Assembly: GCF_018131075.1 (NCBI RefSeq)
Contig: NZ_JAFCLS010000006.1
Span: 1-64,000 of the forward strand
Origin: Bradyrhizobium sp. JYMT SZCCT0428
GTDB lineage: Bacteria > Pseudomonadota > Alphaproteobacteria > Rhizobiales > Xanthobacteraceae
Reading direction: 5' to 3'
DNA: 64,000 nucleotides
Part shown: positions 36,654 to 45,577 of the stretch, piece by piece
Position numbering within the stretch: the first letter of the stretch is position 1
Layout: each line of letters starts with the position of its first letter
Made by a program: the position numbers and the translations under genes
The notes under the pieces: generated by a model
Told to the model about the DNA's origin: nothing
The model's input: only the letters and a program-made list of their open reading frames with translations
The model's database searches: none

Positions 36654-38096
36654 CTAGTTCGCCACCATGATCGCCGGCGGCTTCCAGGTGCCATCGCCCG
36701 GAGGCAAGACGGACGGCGCTTCGGTCTTCGGCCAGTAGAGCCGCATCACCAGATAGATCGGACCGTTCGGCGCTGGCAACCAGTTGGAGTCCTTGTCCGT
36801 GCCGGGGGAGTCCTTTTGAACATGCAGCGTGAGGGACCCGTCCGCATTCTGCTTCATGCCTGGCAGCATCGGTGAGTTGATCAGATACCGGTTGATCGGG
36901 TTTTCGATCAGCAACTGGCTCTTGCCGTCGTACATGGTCACTGACCAGAATGCTTCCACCGGCGGAAGTTGTCCGGCGGGGAAGGTGATCGTGTATTTGT
37001 GCTTCGAGCCATCGAGCACATCGCCGTTGGCCAGGTTCTTGGTAAAGGGGTACACGGCCTCCGCGGCGTCGTTGCCATAGATGCCGCCCTTGGCGCCAGC
37101 CGCCCGCCTCAACCAGTCGCCGCTGAAAAAAGCCCGGTCTCCGAAGAAAGATCCGATTTTCCAACCGTTGACGATTTTGAAGCCGTCCTCGAGGTACTTG
37201 TCGACCTTTTCCTCGCCGTCCTTCATGCCAAGGCCGATTTCAAGTTTGTGTGCGATCGGCAGGTCCTTGAATTCAAAGGTCTTGCCGGCACCGACGCCAA
37301 TGCGCGCGAGCTTGGCACGAATTTCCTTCTCCTCCGGAGTGGCTGGCGCAAACTGCAGGGAAAAGTCGAGGTATTCAAAGAAGTTCTTCTTCACCAGTTC
37401 CTTGTCGACCTTGGGGAAGTCTATTGCTGACGAGGCGGTCGTCATTGGTTGCTTCAGATAGGCCGAGAGCGGCTGCGCCTTGTAACCCGCCTGGACCTTC
37501 TCGACGTTGGGCATGTCGTCCGCACCGAACAACTGGGTGCGATAGCCCGCCACGGAAAACTGTGTCGTGGATCGAAATACCTTCTTGACGCCCGGAGGCG
37601 TCGTGCCGTTCCAGTCCGGGCCAACGACCATATAGTCGCCGGGCTCAGTGCCGGTGGCGCGGCTGCCGATGTAGCCGTAATTGTAGGTATTGCCGTCTTC
37701 GAGCTGCACCGCGTAGTAGCGGCCCTTTTCCACCGCCGGCACCGACAGCACCATCGGCTCCGCGCGCAAATCCATCCAGAGGAAGGAATAGGGCGTGTCG
37801 CTGTTGGGGGTGACGATCGATGTGTCCTTGTAGGTAAAGACGCGCGCCTCGTTTTTGATCTGATTGAATGGCGCCTTGAATTGCTCCGAATTCCTGTCGA
37901 CCGAATATTCGTACATGACCGCGTAGTTCATCACGATCGGCAGTCCGTAGATGAAGCCTTCCTCGGCGATGGCCTTGGCCTCGCGGATGTCAGGCCATTC
38001 GGCTTTAGCCTGCGCGTTCGCCGGGACAGGCGTTGTTGTCGCAATTGTCATCGCAGCAAGTGCGGCGGAACGAAGGAGATCGCGTTTCGTCAACAT
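36654..38096 (-). CDS. DUF1254/DUF1214 secreted protein, copy 1
   Basis: A 480-residue protein with a signal peptide (LLRSAALAAMTIATTTPVPANA), an N-terminal DUF1254 domain (IVTPNSDTPYSFLWMDLRAEPMVLSVPAVEKGRYYAVQLEDG) and a C-terminal DUF1214 domain (FWSVTMYDG, then LPAPNGPIYLVMRLYWPK). The family has a two-domain beta fold and no established reaction. GAGGAGCC precedes ATG 38096. A paralogue lies 80 bases upstream on the same strand, so the two form a tandem pair and may be co-transcribed. Confidence 0.88.
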   Translation of the reverse strand: MLTKRDLLRSAALAAMTIATTTPVPANAQAKAEWPDIREAKAIAEEGFIYGLPIVMNYAVMYEYSVDRNSEQFKAPFNQIKNEARVFTYKDTSIVTPNSDTPYSFLWMDLRAEPMVLSVPAVEKGRYYAVQLEDGNTYNYGYIGSRATGTEPGDYMVVGPDWNGTTPPGVKKVFRSTTQFSVAGYRTQLFGADDMPNVEKVQAGYKAQPLSAYLKQPMTTASSAIDFPKVDKELVKKNFFEYLDFSLQFAPATPEEKEIRAKLARIGVGAGKTFEFKDLPIAHKLEIGLGMKDGEEKVDKYLEDGFKIVNGWKIGSFFGDRAFFSGDWLRRAAGAKGGIYGNDAAEAVYPFTKNLANGDVLDGSKHKYTITFPAGQLPPVEAFWSVTMYDGKSQLLIENPINRYLINSPMLPGMKQNADGSLTLHVQKDSPGTDKDSNWLPAPNGPIYLVMRLYWPKTEAPSVLPPGDGTWKPPAIMVAN

Positions 38097-38175
38097 GATG
38101 CTGGCTCCTCTTTTGGGATATTTCACGTTCGCGCGATTGCACGCCGGCGCACGAGCGCCGGCGTGCCGTCAGCCT

Positions 38176-39630
38176 TCACTGGGCCGATATACCGACCGTT
38201 GTCTGCGACTTCGCGACCGGCGGCGGATTCCATTTTCCGGTCAGCGCCTCCGACTTCGGCGCGTACAGCCGCATCGTCAGATTGAACGGCGCCTTCGGTG
38301 CGGGAAGCCAGTTGGCTTCGAGGTCTTTGCCGGGGCTCGCGTTCTGGAAATAGAGATCGAGCGAACCATCCGCGTTGTACTTGAACGGCATCCAGCTGCT
38401 CACCGCAAAGCGGTTCAGGGTGTTGCCGACCTGGAATCCGTCCTGATCGTAGAGCGTGATCGACCAGAACGCATTGACGGGTGGCGTGGCCCCCTTCTCG
38501 AAGGTGACGGTGTATTTGTTGGCGCCATCCAGCGGCTTGCCGGATTCGTCGGCGAGATTGAGCGGATAGATGGCATCCTCGACCACGTTCGCGCCAAGCC
38601 CTTGCTGCGCGAGAATGGCCCGCTTCAGGTAGTAGTTGCCGTAGACGCCCACCGTGTCGGTGTTCATCGACCAGCCGTTGGCAACCCGCGCCAGTGTCGG
38701 CAGCTTCCAGGCCATCAGCTTCTGCGCGTCCTGCGGTGCGGTTTCCAGCGCCCTTTGCACGGCGGGGTCGAGCTTGCCGATGTCAAAGCTCTTGCCGGGC
38801 TCGATGCCGATTTTCTTCATCTGCGCGATGATCGGCTCGTCGGTGACGTGCGGCGGATGCAGCTTGAGCAATTCGGCTGCATTGGCGAAATACACGCCGG
38901 CCGACATCGTATCGACTTGCGTCTTCGGCGGCGTCTTCATGTCGACACTGGGGTCCGGCTTGAATTCGACCGGTTTTGGCGTTTTGCCATACTCGGAAAG
39001 CAGCGCGACCTTGTAGCCGGCCTGAATCTTGCGGACCGCGTCATAGTCCGGCGGTCCGTCGGTCTTGGTCCGGCCGATCAGCCAGACGTAAGGCGTCGGC
39101 GCGTCGATGCGCTGGGTGTCCTTTGGAAGCTTGAACTCCTCGGCGAACCTGTCGCGCAGATCTGGCCGCCAGCTTGCCGGTGCCACCAGGAATGTCGCGG
39201 CCTTGGTGCCGGTGGTTCGCCAGCCCGGCGACGCAAAGACATCGGTCCACATGTCGAGCATCGGCAGCAAATAGTAACGTCCATCGGTATCGGGCGCCGA
39301 GATGACGACAGGCTCCTTGGTCATGTCGAGCCAGGAGACGGAATACAGCGTGTCGAAGTTGGAGCGTACGACACCCTTGAAATCCGCCGGCGGGTATTCG
39401 GCCACGTTGACGAAGGTGTTCATCGGGCCCCTGAAATCGGTGGTGCCGTTGGTGAATTGCTTGCGGGATATGTCCATCGACATGATGGAGTAAAAATACA
39501 CATAGGCGTCCACCGCGATGGCGTGCGCCTCCTGTTCGGTGACGGGCGCCGCCGCCTGGGCCAGCGCACGTGGCGCAGCGGCTGCGCCAAGGCAGAGAGA
39601 CAATGTCAGCGTCAGAATTCCTCGAAGCAT
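38176..39630 (-). CDS. DUF1254/DUF1214 secreted protein, copy 2
   Basis: A 484-residue paralogue of its downstream neighbour. It has a signal peptide (LTLTLSLCLGAAAAPRALA), the DUF1254 core (NFDTLYSVSWLDMTKEPVVISAPDTDGRYYLLPMLDMW) and the DUF1214 end (FWSITLYDQDGFQVG, LPAPKAPFNLTMRLYAPK). The pair differ enough to be an old duplication. ATG 39630 has GAGGAGG nine bases upstream. Function is unknown; both would be periplasmic. Confidence 0.88.
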   Translation of the reverse strand: MLRGILTLTLSLCLGAAAAPRALAQAAAPVTEQEAHAIAVDAYVYFYSIMSMDISRKQFTNGTTDFRGPMNTFVNVAEYPPADFKGVVRSNFDTLYSVSWLDMTKEPVVISAPDTDGRYYLLPMLDMWTDVFASPGWRTTGTKAATFLVAPASWRPDLRDRFAEEFKLPKDTQRIDAPTPYVWLIGRTKTDGPPDYDAVRKIQAGYKVALLSEYGKTPKPVEFKPDPSVDMKTPPKTQVDTMSAGVYFANAAELLKLHPPHVTDEPIIAQMKKIGIEPGKSFDIGKLDPAVQRALETAPQDAQKLMAWKLPTLARVANGWSMNTDTVGVYGNYYLKRAILAQQGLGANVVEDAIYPLNLADESGKPLDGANKYTVTFEKGATPPVNAFWSITLYDQDGFQVGNTLNRFAVSSWMPFKYNADGSLDLYFQNASPGKDLEANWLPAPKAPFNLTMRLYAPKSEALTGKWNPPPVAKSQTTVGISAQ

Positions 39631-40152
39631 GTCGAATCCTCCTCGTCTGATGTGTGCAGTCTCTTGATGTTCGCCGTCGCTGCTTGCGCCGTGTCCTCCT
39701 GCGGGATTCTGCTGTCGTGAGAACATGCCGCACCGGCCGCATAAACGCCCCAGCGTACGCGGAATCGAAACAGGGTCGATAAAAGTAGATTCGATTAGGC
39801 TGACTTTACGGATGTCGCTTGTGAATGTCGCTTCAAGGGCCGCTTCACCTGCCTGTCATGCGGGCCTTCGACGAAGAGTACTTTATCACAGACGGCTCAT
39901 CAGGAACAGTCGCGGTCGCTGCGCCATCCTTTGCATGTTCGCGTTGCAGGTGACGTCTTCAAATTCCGTTTCGCGCAACGCGCTGGTTGTTTGCGACCGT
40001 CGCTGCGTCGTCAGCGTTTGTTCTCGCAAAATTATTCACGTTCTCGAATGATCGCGCGCCGCGTATGCAGTTTGTGCCAAGCAACTGATACAGGTGAGTC
40101 GATGCCCTGACGTGACGGGACAAATCGTCGCAAGCGCACGCGAACTGAAGTG
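39631..40152. other. 520-base gap upstream of DUF1254 copy 2
   Basis: I see no gene. The left part must carry the promoter of the DUF1254 pair. The right end (about 40120-40152) may share some sequence with the region just after the intact cupin gene (near 42010), extending the duplicated cupin segment. Confidence 0.45.
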
Positions 40153-40241
40153 TCAGCCCCGCTTCCACAGTTTTACCAGCGGACCATTCGCTCCCATCAC
40201 CGGATCGGCCTTCGGCAGCTTCACGTTTGGAATCGTCTTCA
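40153..40241 (-). pseudogene. C-terminal remnant of a cupin gene
   Basis: On the minus strand this reads LKTIPNVKLPKADPVMGANG and on to the end PLVKLWKRG-stop, almost the same as the last 29 residues of the intact cupin at 42046-42573 (LKTIPEVKLPKTDPVMGADG...). About 86 percent of bases agree by eye over some 104 positions, and most changes are at third codon positions. It starts three bases after the emfourin stop codon. No start or cupin barrel is left. It marks one edge of the protease-inhibitor cassette. Confidence 0.8.
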
Positions 40242-40244
40242 GCG

Positions 40245-40544
40245 TTATTTGCCGGATTGGCGCTGCAGCCAGGCCAGCAGCTTGCCGAACTCGGCCGACA
40301 TCGCGGTATCGGACTGCGAGAGCACGGTTTCGCGTCCGTCATCCTCGATGGTGATGGTATAGCTCATCTCGTCCCGCGCTCGTCCGGAACGTACGGGCGC
40401 AGGTGTTGAGGTCGCGGCCGCCGCGAGCCTTTCGAGCTCGGAAGCCTGGGACTCGTCCAAAGCTGCCGAGTCTACGATCTTGGGCGGGCGGCGCAGATTG
40501 ATCCCCGCCGCCTGACCGCCGTGTTGGGCAAGCGTAACTTTCAT
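40245..40544 (-). CDS. emfourin-type inhibitor of the M4 protease
   Basis: A 99-residue protein that begins MKVTLAQHGGQAAGINLRRPP and has SYTITIEDDGRETVLSQSDTAMSAEFGKLLAWLQRQ, the pattern of emfourin, the inhibitor encoded beside protealysin-like metalloproteases. It should block its neighbour inside the cell. ATG 40544 has AGGTAGG upstream. In the mRNA, ten-base arms CCTGACCGCC and GGCGGTCAGG (genome 40511-40520 and 40561-40570) can pair and hold the ribosome site and start codon in the loop. A cupin remnant follows the stop codon. Confidence 0.8.
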   Translation of the reverse strand: MKVTLAQHGGQAAGINLRRPPKIVDSAALDESQASELERLAAAATSTPAPVRSGRARDEMSYTITIEDDGRETVLSQSDTAMSAEFGKLLAWLQRQSGK

Positions 40545-40599
40545 GCCTACCTATCTAGGCGGCGGTCAGGCCCAAGACAATGCTCGCATCCCGCCACCG

Positions 40600-41832
40600 C
40601 TAATGATGCGGCTTGGGTTTCAGGCCTGCGACCTCCTTCGTCAGCTTCGATAGCTGGCCCGAGAGCTGCTCGATCTTCCGCACCATCTCCGCCGAATCGT
40701 CGTGGCGTCCATTGGAGGCTGCCGCGGCCGGTTGGTAGCGCATCCGGCTGGTCACTGCAGCCAATGCCTGAATGCCGCTGATGCGGATGCCGACATCTTT
40801 CCAAGCAGACACCACGGCCTGTTGCTCCGCGCTCTGCGGCCCGTAGAGCTGGCCGGCAGTGACGTGGGTCAGATCTGCGAACTCCTGGAAATTGGTGAAT
40901 TGCGAAGATGCCTTCAGAGCGGCGTACCAGATGTGTCCCGGCGCTTCCCAGGCGTGTCCGCCGATGCCCATCGCGGTAAGATAGAACGCCTTGTTCGGAA
41001 TCCCAGAATTGATGTGGACGCCGCCATTGTCGCCGTCATCGGTGTTAGGCAGCATCACAAACTTGCTCATGTGATCGGGCTGTGGATCGCGTCCGAACAG
41101 CGAGTTGTTGAAAGCCGTTCCCGGCGCCTTCATCGATCGCAGGGCATCCGCGTCGATTTCAGGTGTGAAAATCTCTGCGCCGATCAGCCAGTCGGCCTGG
41201 TCGGATGTCTCCTTGCGCGCCCACTGCTTGACCAGCGAGCCGAAGACGTCGGACATCGACTCGTTCAGCGCACCTGACTGATTTTCATATTCCAGTCCGG
41301 CCGTGAACTCGGTGACCCCGTGCGTCAGCTCGTGGGCGATGACGTCGAGGGATCTGGTGAAGTCGGTGAATAGCACGCCGTCGCCGTCGCCGAAAACCAT
41401 CCGGCTACCGTTCCAGAACGCATTATTGAAGTCCGCGCCGAAATGAACGTAGCCATTCAGGCGCATGCCTTGTCCGTCAATCGAGTCCCTATCGAGCACC
41501 TCCTTGTAGAAATCGCGGGTACTTCCGAGGCCTTCGAATGCGTTATTTACCGAGTTGTCCGCCGAGGCGGGACCATCCTCGGTCCGTGCAACCGTTGCCA
41601 ACGAAAGACTGGTGCTGTTGCTGCAGTCGAAGACCGTGCGTCGGCCATGCGTTGAGGTCGCCAAGGCGGACGCAAGGAGCCCCCTTACAGCTCGCTCGCC
41701 GCGCAGGCGTGAGGTCGATAGCAGCGTTCGTAGCGCAGCATCGCGAATCCTGCGCTCCGGATTTTCGAGCAGCTTCTTCAGGATGTGAGGCGGGGTAATG
41801 CAGTTGATGCAGCGACATTGGTTCGTGAACAT
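40600..41832 (-). CDS. protealysin-like M4 metallopeptidase
   Basis: A 410-residue thermolysin-family zinc protease. The short propeptide begins CRCINCITPPHILKKLL, the protealysin-precursor type rather than the long thermolysin type. Zinc ligands and catalytic residues are HELTH (about 167-171), Glu in GALNESMSDVFG and the proton-donor His in GGVHINSGIPNKAFYL. There is no signal peptide, as in protealysin. The C-terminus has an extra coiled coil (MVRKIEQLSGQLSKLTKEVAGLK). The inhibitor gene follows 55 bases later. Related pairs are linked to invasion and interaction with hosts or other cells in other bacteria. Confidence 0.9.
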   Translation of the reverse strand: MFTNQCRCINCITPPHILKKLLENPERRIRDAALRTLLSTSRLRGERAVRGLLASALATSTHGRRTVFDCSNSTSLSLATVARTEDGPASADNSVNNAFEGLGSTRDFYKEVLDRDSIDGQGMRLNGYVHFGADFNNAFWNGSRMVFGDGDGVLFTDFTRSLDVIAHELTHGVTEFTAGLEYENQSGALNESMSDVFGSLVKQWARKETSDQADWLIGAEIFTPEIDADALRSMKAPGTAFNNSLFGRDPQPDHMSKFVMLPNTDDGDNGGVHINSGIPNKAFYLTAMGIGGHAWEAPGHIWYAALKASSQFTNFQEFADLTHVTAGQLYGPQSAEQQAVVSAWKDVGIRISGIQALAAVTSRMRYQPAAAASNGRHDDSAEMVRKIEQLSGQLSKLTKEVAGLKPKPHH

Positions 41833-42045
41833 GGCGACCCTCCATCTAATTTACATAATGTCGAAACGAATGGGCGCGGGCGTAAGGAAACGATAATTTC
41901 GCGACTATCTACCCAAGGTAGAAAGCGTCAAGCCCAAATGCTCACACGGATTCAAAAATACTTGAGCCGAAGGGTCAGTCTCGTTTCCGTAACCGCGTCA
42001 ATGGCTCTTGCGCGCCCTCGTCGCAATCCCGTTCGAACCGAACTG

Positions 42046-42573
42046 TCAGCCACGCTTCCACAGTTTCACGAGCGGACCGTCCGCGCCCATCACAGGATCG
42101 GTCTTCGGCAGCTTCACTTCCGGGATCGTCTTCAGCGCCTTCGCGCGGTTCTCCGGCGTTGCGCGCGTGATTTCGGCGGGCGGGCCGGGCGGATAGGCGC
42201 CGACGACGGAAAAATCAGCGCTCGACGACAGGCATTGATGGCCGGTGCCGGCGGGCAGGATCGCGACGTCACCGGCCGCGATCGCGAGGTCGGTGCCATT
42301 GTCGCCGCCGAACCGCACGATGGCGTTGCCGCGGGCGACCCCGAGCACTTCGTGCACGGTGGCGTGGTAGTGCAGATAATCATAGACGCCGTTGCGCCAC
42401 ATCGCGCCCCAGCCATTGGCGCCGAACAGGCCCTCGATGGTTTTTTCGGGATGGTCGTTGTCGACGTCGATCGCGCGCTTGTAGACCAGGAACGGCATCT
42501 TGCTGTTCGGCACCAGGCCGTCATCGACGAAGTCGAAGGTGAGCGGCTGAAGGTCTTCGCTGACGACGGACAT
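42046..42573 (-). CDS. cupin domain protein
   Basis: A 175-residue single-cupin protein. The metal-site histidines are in YDYLHYHATVHEVLGVARGNAIVRFGG and the second cupin box in VAILPAGTGHQCLSSS. Its reaction is unknown; related proteins are sugar isomerases, dioxygenases or small-molecule binders. ATG 42573 has GGGAGA upstream. Its last 29 codons are duplicated as a remnant at 40153-40241, next to the protease-inhibitor genes. The 213 bases to the left (41833-42045) hold the promoter of the M4 gene. Confidence 0.82.
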   Translation of the reverse strand: MSVVSEDLQPLTFDFVDDGLVPNSKMPFLVYKRAIDVDNDHPEKTIEGLFGANGWGAMWRNGVYDYLHYHATVHEVLGVARGNAIVRFGGDNGTDLAIAAGDVAILPAGTGHQCLSSSADFSVVGAYPPGPPAEITRATPENRAKALKTIPEVKLPKTDPVMGADGPLVKLWKRG

Positions 42574-42641
42574 GATCGTTCTCCCGCGTACACACCATAT
42601 GTCGGGATTCAACCGCTGTCAGGGCCTCGCGTTCCCCTGGC

Positions 42642-43136
42642 TCATGCTTTCGGGATTTCAAACACCAGGCAGGTCGTGGTGGCGTGGGCGAGCAGGCGGC
42701 CCTTGGAATCGGTGATGCGCGCCTCCGCGGTGGCGGTGCGGCGGCCGACGCTGAGCGTGCGGCCCTCCGACTTCACAGGGCCGGTATCCTTGGTCATGCC
42801 CTTGATGAAGGAAATCTTGAATTCCAGCGTGGTGTAGCCGGTGCCGGCCGGCAGCGTGGTGTGGACGGCGAGGCCCATCGCGGAATCCAGCAGGATCGCG
42901 GCGTAGCCGCCATGCACCGAGCCGATCGGGTTGTAGTGCCGGAAGCCCGGCACGCTGTGAAAGGTCACCACGCCGTTCTCGGCGGTGGAAGCGAACGGCT
43001 CGACATTCTCCATGATCGGCGGCGCCGGCAGTTTGCCCTCGAAGATCGCGCGGACGAATTCGAGACCGGTCATCGACGCCATCACGCTGGTCGGCGTCAC
43101 GCCGTATTCGACCTTGGGGGCGGGGGCGGTGTCCAT
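42642..43136 (-). CDS. PaaI-type hotdog thioesterase
   Basis: A 164-residue single-hotdog protein. The catalytic-loop and central helix read FRHYNPIGSVHGGYAAILLDSAMGLAVHTTLP, the PaaI/YbgC-like pattern with HGG before the helix, and TLEFKISFIKGMTKDTGPVKSEGRTLSVGRRTATAEARI follows. It should hydrolyse an acyl- or aryl-CoA; the substrate is unknown. ATG 43136 is chosen because the upstream part is repeat-like. It is on the same strand as the cupin gene, 68 bases upstream of it. Confidence 0.85.
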   Translation of the reverse strand: MDTAPAPKVEYGVTPTSVMASMTGLEFVRAIFEGKLPAPPIMENVEPFASTAENGVVTFHSVPGFRHYNPIGSVHGGYAAILLDSAMGLAVHTTLPAGTGYTTLEFKISFIKGMTKDTGPVKSEGRTLSVGRRTATAEARITDSKGRLLAHATTTCLVFEIPKA

Positions 43137-43223
43137 GAGGAGGTTCCTGTTTAATATTACCGACATCATACTAAGACTTTGGACGGCAATCCAGTGACAG
43201 ATTGTCATATGCGGACGACAGAT

Positions 43224-43336
43224 TGTCATGCCCGGACTTGATCCGGGCATCCATCGATCTTCAAAGAGCATGGATTGCCGGGTCCTAGGCGAGCGGAAGC
43301 GACGCCGTCCTTCAGACGGCTTTGCCCGGCAATGAC
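43224..43336. repeat. palindromic repeat, family N
   Basis: TGTCATGCCCGGACTTGAT begins a stem-loop unit and TTGCCCGGCAATGAC ends it; GATCCGGGCATCCATCG and GGATTGCCGGGTC face each other inside. A partial relative (TGTCATTGCCGGGCTTGACC) is at 63766. It fills the space between the thioesterase gene and the end of carA. Confidence 0.65.
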
Positions 43337-43345
43337 GGTGGCGGC

Positions 43346-44536
43346 TTACGCCTTGTTGTTCGCCCGCATCAAATCCGCGAACCGCTTGAACAGGTAGTGC
43401 GAATCGCGCGGGCCGGGTGAGGCTTCCGGGTGATACTGCACCGAGAATACCGGCTTGCCGTCAAGCTGGATGCCGCAATTGGAGCCGTCGAACAGCGAGA
43501 TGTGGGTTTGGGTGGCTCCCTTCGGCAGCGTCTTTTCGTCCACCGCAAAGCCGTGGTTCATGGACGTGATTTCCACCTTGCCGGTGGTCTCGTCCTTGAC
43601 CGGATGATTGGCGCCGTGATGGCCCTGATGCATCTTCTTGGTCCTGGCGCCGACGGCGAGGCCCAGCATCTGATGGCCGAGGCAGATGCCGAAGGTCGGC
43701 GTGCCCGAATCGATCACCTGCTTGATCACAGGCACCGCGTATTTGCCGGTCTCGGCGGGATCGCCGGGGCCGTTGGAGAGAAACACGCCGTCCGGCTTCA
43801 TCGCCAGAATGTCTTCGGCTGATGTCGTCGCCGGCACCACGGTGATCTTGCAGCCTTCGCCGGCGAGCAGCCGCAGGATGTTGCGCTTGATGCCGTAGTC
43901 GATCGCGACCACGTTGAATTCGGGCGCGGTCTGGCGGCCAAAGCCCTTTTCCCAGCCCCATGGCGTCTCGTCCCAGGTGAAGCGCTGGCTGGAAGTCACC
44001 ATCGGCACCAGGTCCATGCCTTCGAGGCCGGGCCATTCGCGCGCTTCTTCCTTGAGGCCGTGCAGGTCGAACTTGCCGTCCTTGGCGTGCGCGATCACGG
44101 CATTGGGCATGCCCTTGGAGCGGATCAGCGCGGTCAGGGCGCGGGTGTCGATGCCGGAAAGGCCGATGATGCCGCGCGCCTTCAGCCATCCGTCGAGATG
44201 TTTTGCCGAGCGGTAGTTCGAGGGATCGGTGATGGCGGAGCGCAGGATCACGCCGCGCGCACCCGGCGTCGCCGCCATGTTCACCGTCTCGATATCCTCG
44301 TCGTTGGTGCCGACGTTGCCGATATGCGGGAAGGTGAAGGTGATGAGCTGCCCGGCATAGGAGGGATCGGTGAGGATCTCCTCATAACCGGTCATCGCGG
44401 TGTTGAAGCAGACTTCGCCAACGGCCTGGCCTTCCGCGCCGAGGCCAAAGCCTTCCAGCACGGTGCCATCGGCGAGCACGAGGAGCGCGGTCGGTTTGAG
44501 GTCCGGCCAGGCTGACGAGTTTTCAGGGATTGTCAT
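43346..44536 (-). CDS. carA: carbamoyl-phosphate synthase small subunit
   Basis: The 396-residue glutaminase subunit feeds ammonia to CarB. The N-terminal CPSase domain ([31 protein letters not shown]) and the class I glutamine amidotransferase domain are complete, with nucleophile Cys in [11 protein letters not shown] and the His-Glu pair in [10 protein letters not shown]. It is unlinked from carB, 10.4 kb to the left. Its upstream region shares a conserved motif with carB. Confidence 0.97.
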   Translation of the reverse strand: MTIPENSSAWPDLKPTALLVLADGTVLEGFGLGAEGQAVGEVCFNTAMTGYEEILTDPSYAGQLITFTFPHIGNVGTNDEDIETVNMAATPGARGVILRSAITDPSNYRSAKHLDGWLKARGIIGLSGIDTRALTALIRSKGMPNAVIAHAKDGKFDLHGLKEEAREWPGLEGMDLVPMVTSSQRFTWDETPWGWEKGFGRQTAPEFNVVAIDYGIKRNILRLLAGEGCKITVVPATTSAEDILAMKPDGVFLSNGPGDPAETGKYAVPVIKQVIDSGTPTFGICLGHQMLGLAVGARTKKMHQGHHGANHPVKDETTGKVEITSMNHGFAVDEKTLPKGATQTHISLFDGSNCGIQLDGKPVFSVQYHPEASPGPRDSHYLFKRFADLMRANNKA

Positions 44537-44564
44537 GAGCGCATTACATAGTCGGCGTACCCCG

Positions 44565-44588
44565 CCGCGTGAACCCCCAAAAACGCGG
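44565..44588 (-). promoter_or_regulatory. carA leader motif shared with carB
   Basis: The plus-strand core ACCCCCAAAAACG is identical in carA and carB leaders, and in both it is bounded by short complementary arms (CCGCG/CGCGG here, CCCG/CGGG in carB). In carA it lies 29 bases before the ATG; a GTGAA/TTCAC pair overlaps it so that a pseudoknot or alternative fold is possible. No other copy is seen in this window. Confidence 0.5.
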
Positions 44589-44653
44589 ATTCACACGCGT
44601 TTCACTGCATATTTGACAGGCTGTGCCACCAGCCTAATCTGGAGTTCCCATTT

Positions 44654-44719
44654 CATAGCGTTTTCGAGCGAAGTGGACGCCGGTTCGCGTCAAGAAAACG
44701 CGTCAAAACAAGAAGCTAG
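44654..44719 (+). repeat. family R repeat, left inverted copy beside the hydrolase gene
   Basis: A 66-base element, 63 of 66 bases identical to the reverse complement of 45454-45519. Outer stem GCGTTTTC/GAAAACGC, inner GCGAA/TTCGC around GTGGACGCCGG. Together the two copies bracket an alpha/beta hydrolase gene. Confidence 0.85.
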
Positions 44720-44758
44720 GGCCGCTTTTCACCCCAAAGCGCCCAATCAGGAGTCCGC

Positions 44759-45457
44759 ATGGACAATACGATGCCGATCCTGCTCGTTCCGGGTCTCGCG
44801 TGCTCGCCGCGGCTCTTTGGGCCCGTGCTGCCGGCCCTGTGGCAGCTCGGGCCGGTGACGGTCGCCAACCACAAGCGCGACGACAATATGGGCGCGATCG
44901 CGCGGCGGATTCTGGCCGAGGCGCCGCCGCGCTTTGCGCTCGCCGGGCATTCCATGGGCGGCTACATCGCCTTCGAGATCATGCGGCAGGCGCCGGAGCG
45001 GGTGGCGAAGCTGGCGCTGATCAACACCCAGGCGCGGCCCGACACCGGCGAGGCGACGACCCGCCGCCAGGGCATGATCGCCCGTGCCAAAGGCGGCGAA
45101 TACCGCGCCGTGCTCGACGAGCTGTTTCCCGGCTTCGTGCACCCGTCGCGGCAGGGCGATGCCGCGTTGCGCCAGCTTGTCCATGACATGGGCGACGATA
45201 TCGGGCCGGAGGCGTTTGTCCGCCAGCAGACCGCCGTGATCGGCCGGCCGGATTCGCGCCCCACGCTGGCGTGGATCAGATGTCCGACGCTGGTGCTGAC
45301 CGGCGACCAGGACAACACCATCCCGAACTCGCTCTCGATGGAGATGGCGAGCGGCATTCCCGGGGCCAAACTGGTGGTGCTGGCCAATTGCGGTCACCTG
45401 CCACCGGTGGAAGCGCCGCAGGAGACCGCCGACGCGCTGACGGAATGGTTGCGCTAG
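44759..45457 (+). CDS. alpha/beta hydrolase
   Basis: A 232-residue hydrolase with the nucleophile elbow AGHSMGGYIAFEIM, the acid in LVLTGDQDNTIP and the histidine in VVLANCGHLPPVEAP, a complete triad. It resembles esterase/lactonase or RutD-like relatives; the substrate is unknown. ATG 44759 follows GGAG. Its TAG stop lies inside the right-hand inverted repeat, so the repeat supplies the end of the gene. The gene and the flanking repeats look like a mobile or repeat-bounded unit. Confidence 0.85.
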   Translation: MDNTMPILLVPGLACSPRLFGPVLPALWQLGPVTVANHKRDDNMGAIARRILAEAPPRFALAGHSMGGYIAFEIMRQAPERVAKLALINTQARPDTGEATTRRQGMIARAKGGEYRAVLDELFPGFVHPSRQGDAALRQLVHDMGDDIGPEAFVRQQTAVIGRPDSRPTLAWIRCPTLVLTGDQDNTIPNSLSMEMASGIPGAKLVVLANCGHLPPVEAPQETADALTEWLR

Positions 45458-45519
45458 ATTCTTGTTTTGACGCGTTTTCTTGACGCGAACCGGTCTCCAC
45501 TTCGCTCGAAAACGCTATG
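45454..45519 (-). repeat. family R repeat, right inverted copy beside the hydrolase gene
   Basis: Reverse-complement partner of 44654-44719. It contains the hydrolase TAG stop and ends 58 bases before the next gene. Confidence 0.85.
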
Positions 45520-45577
45520 GTTGTTCTGCCGGCGCGAAGCGCCTAGATCAGGACTCTGAAAGCCAAAGGATACGAAA

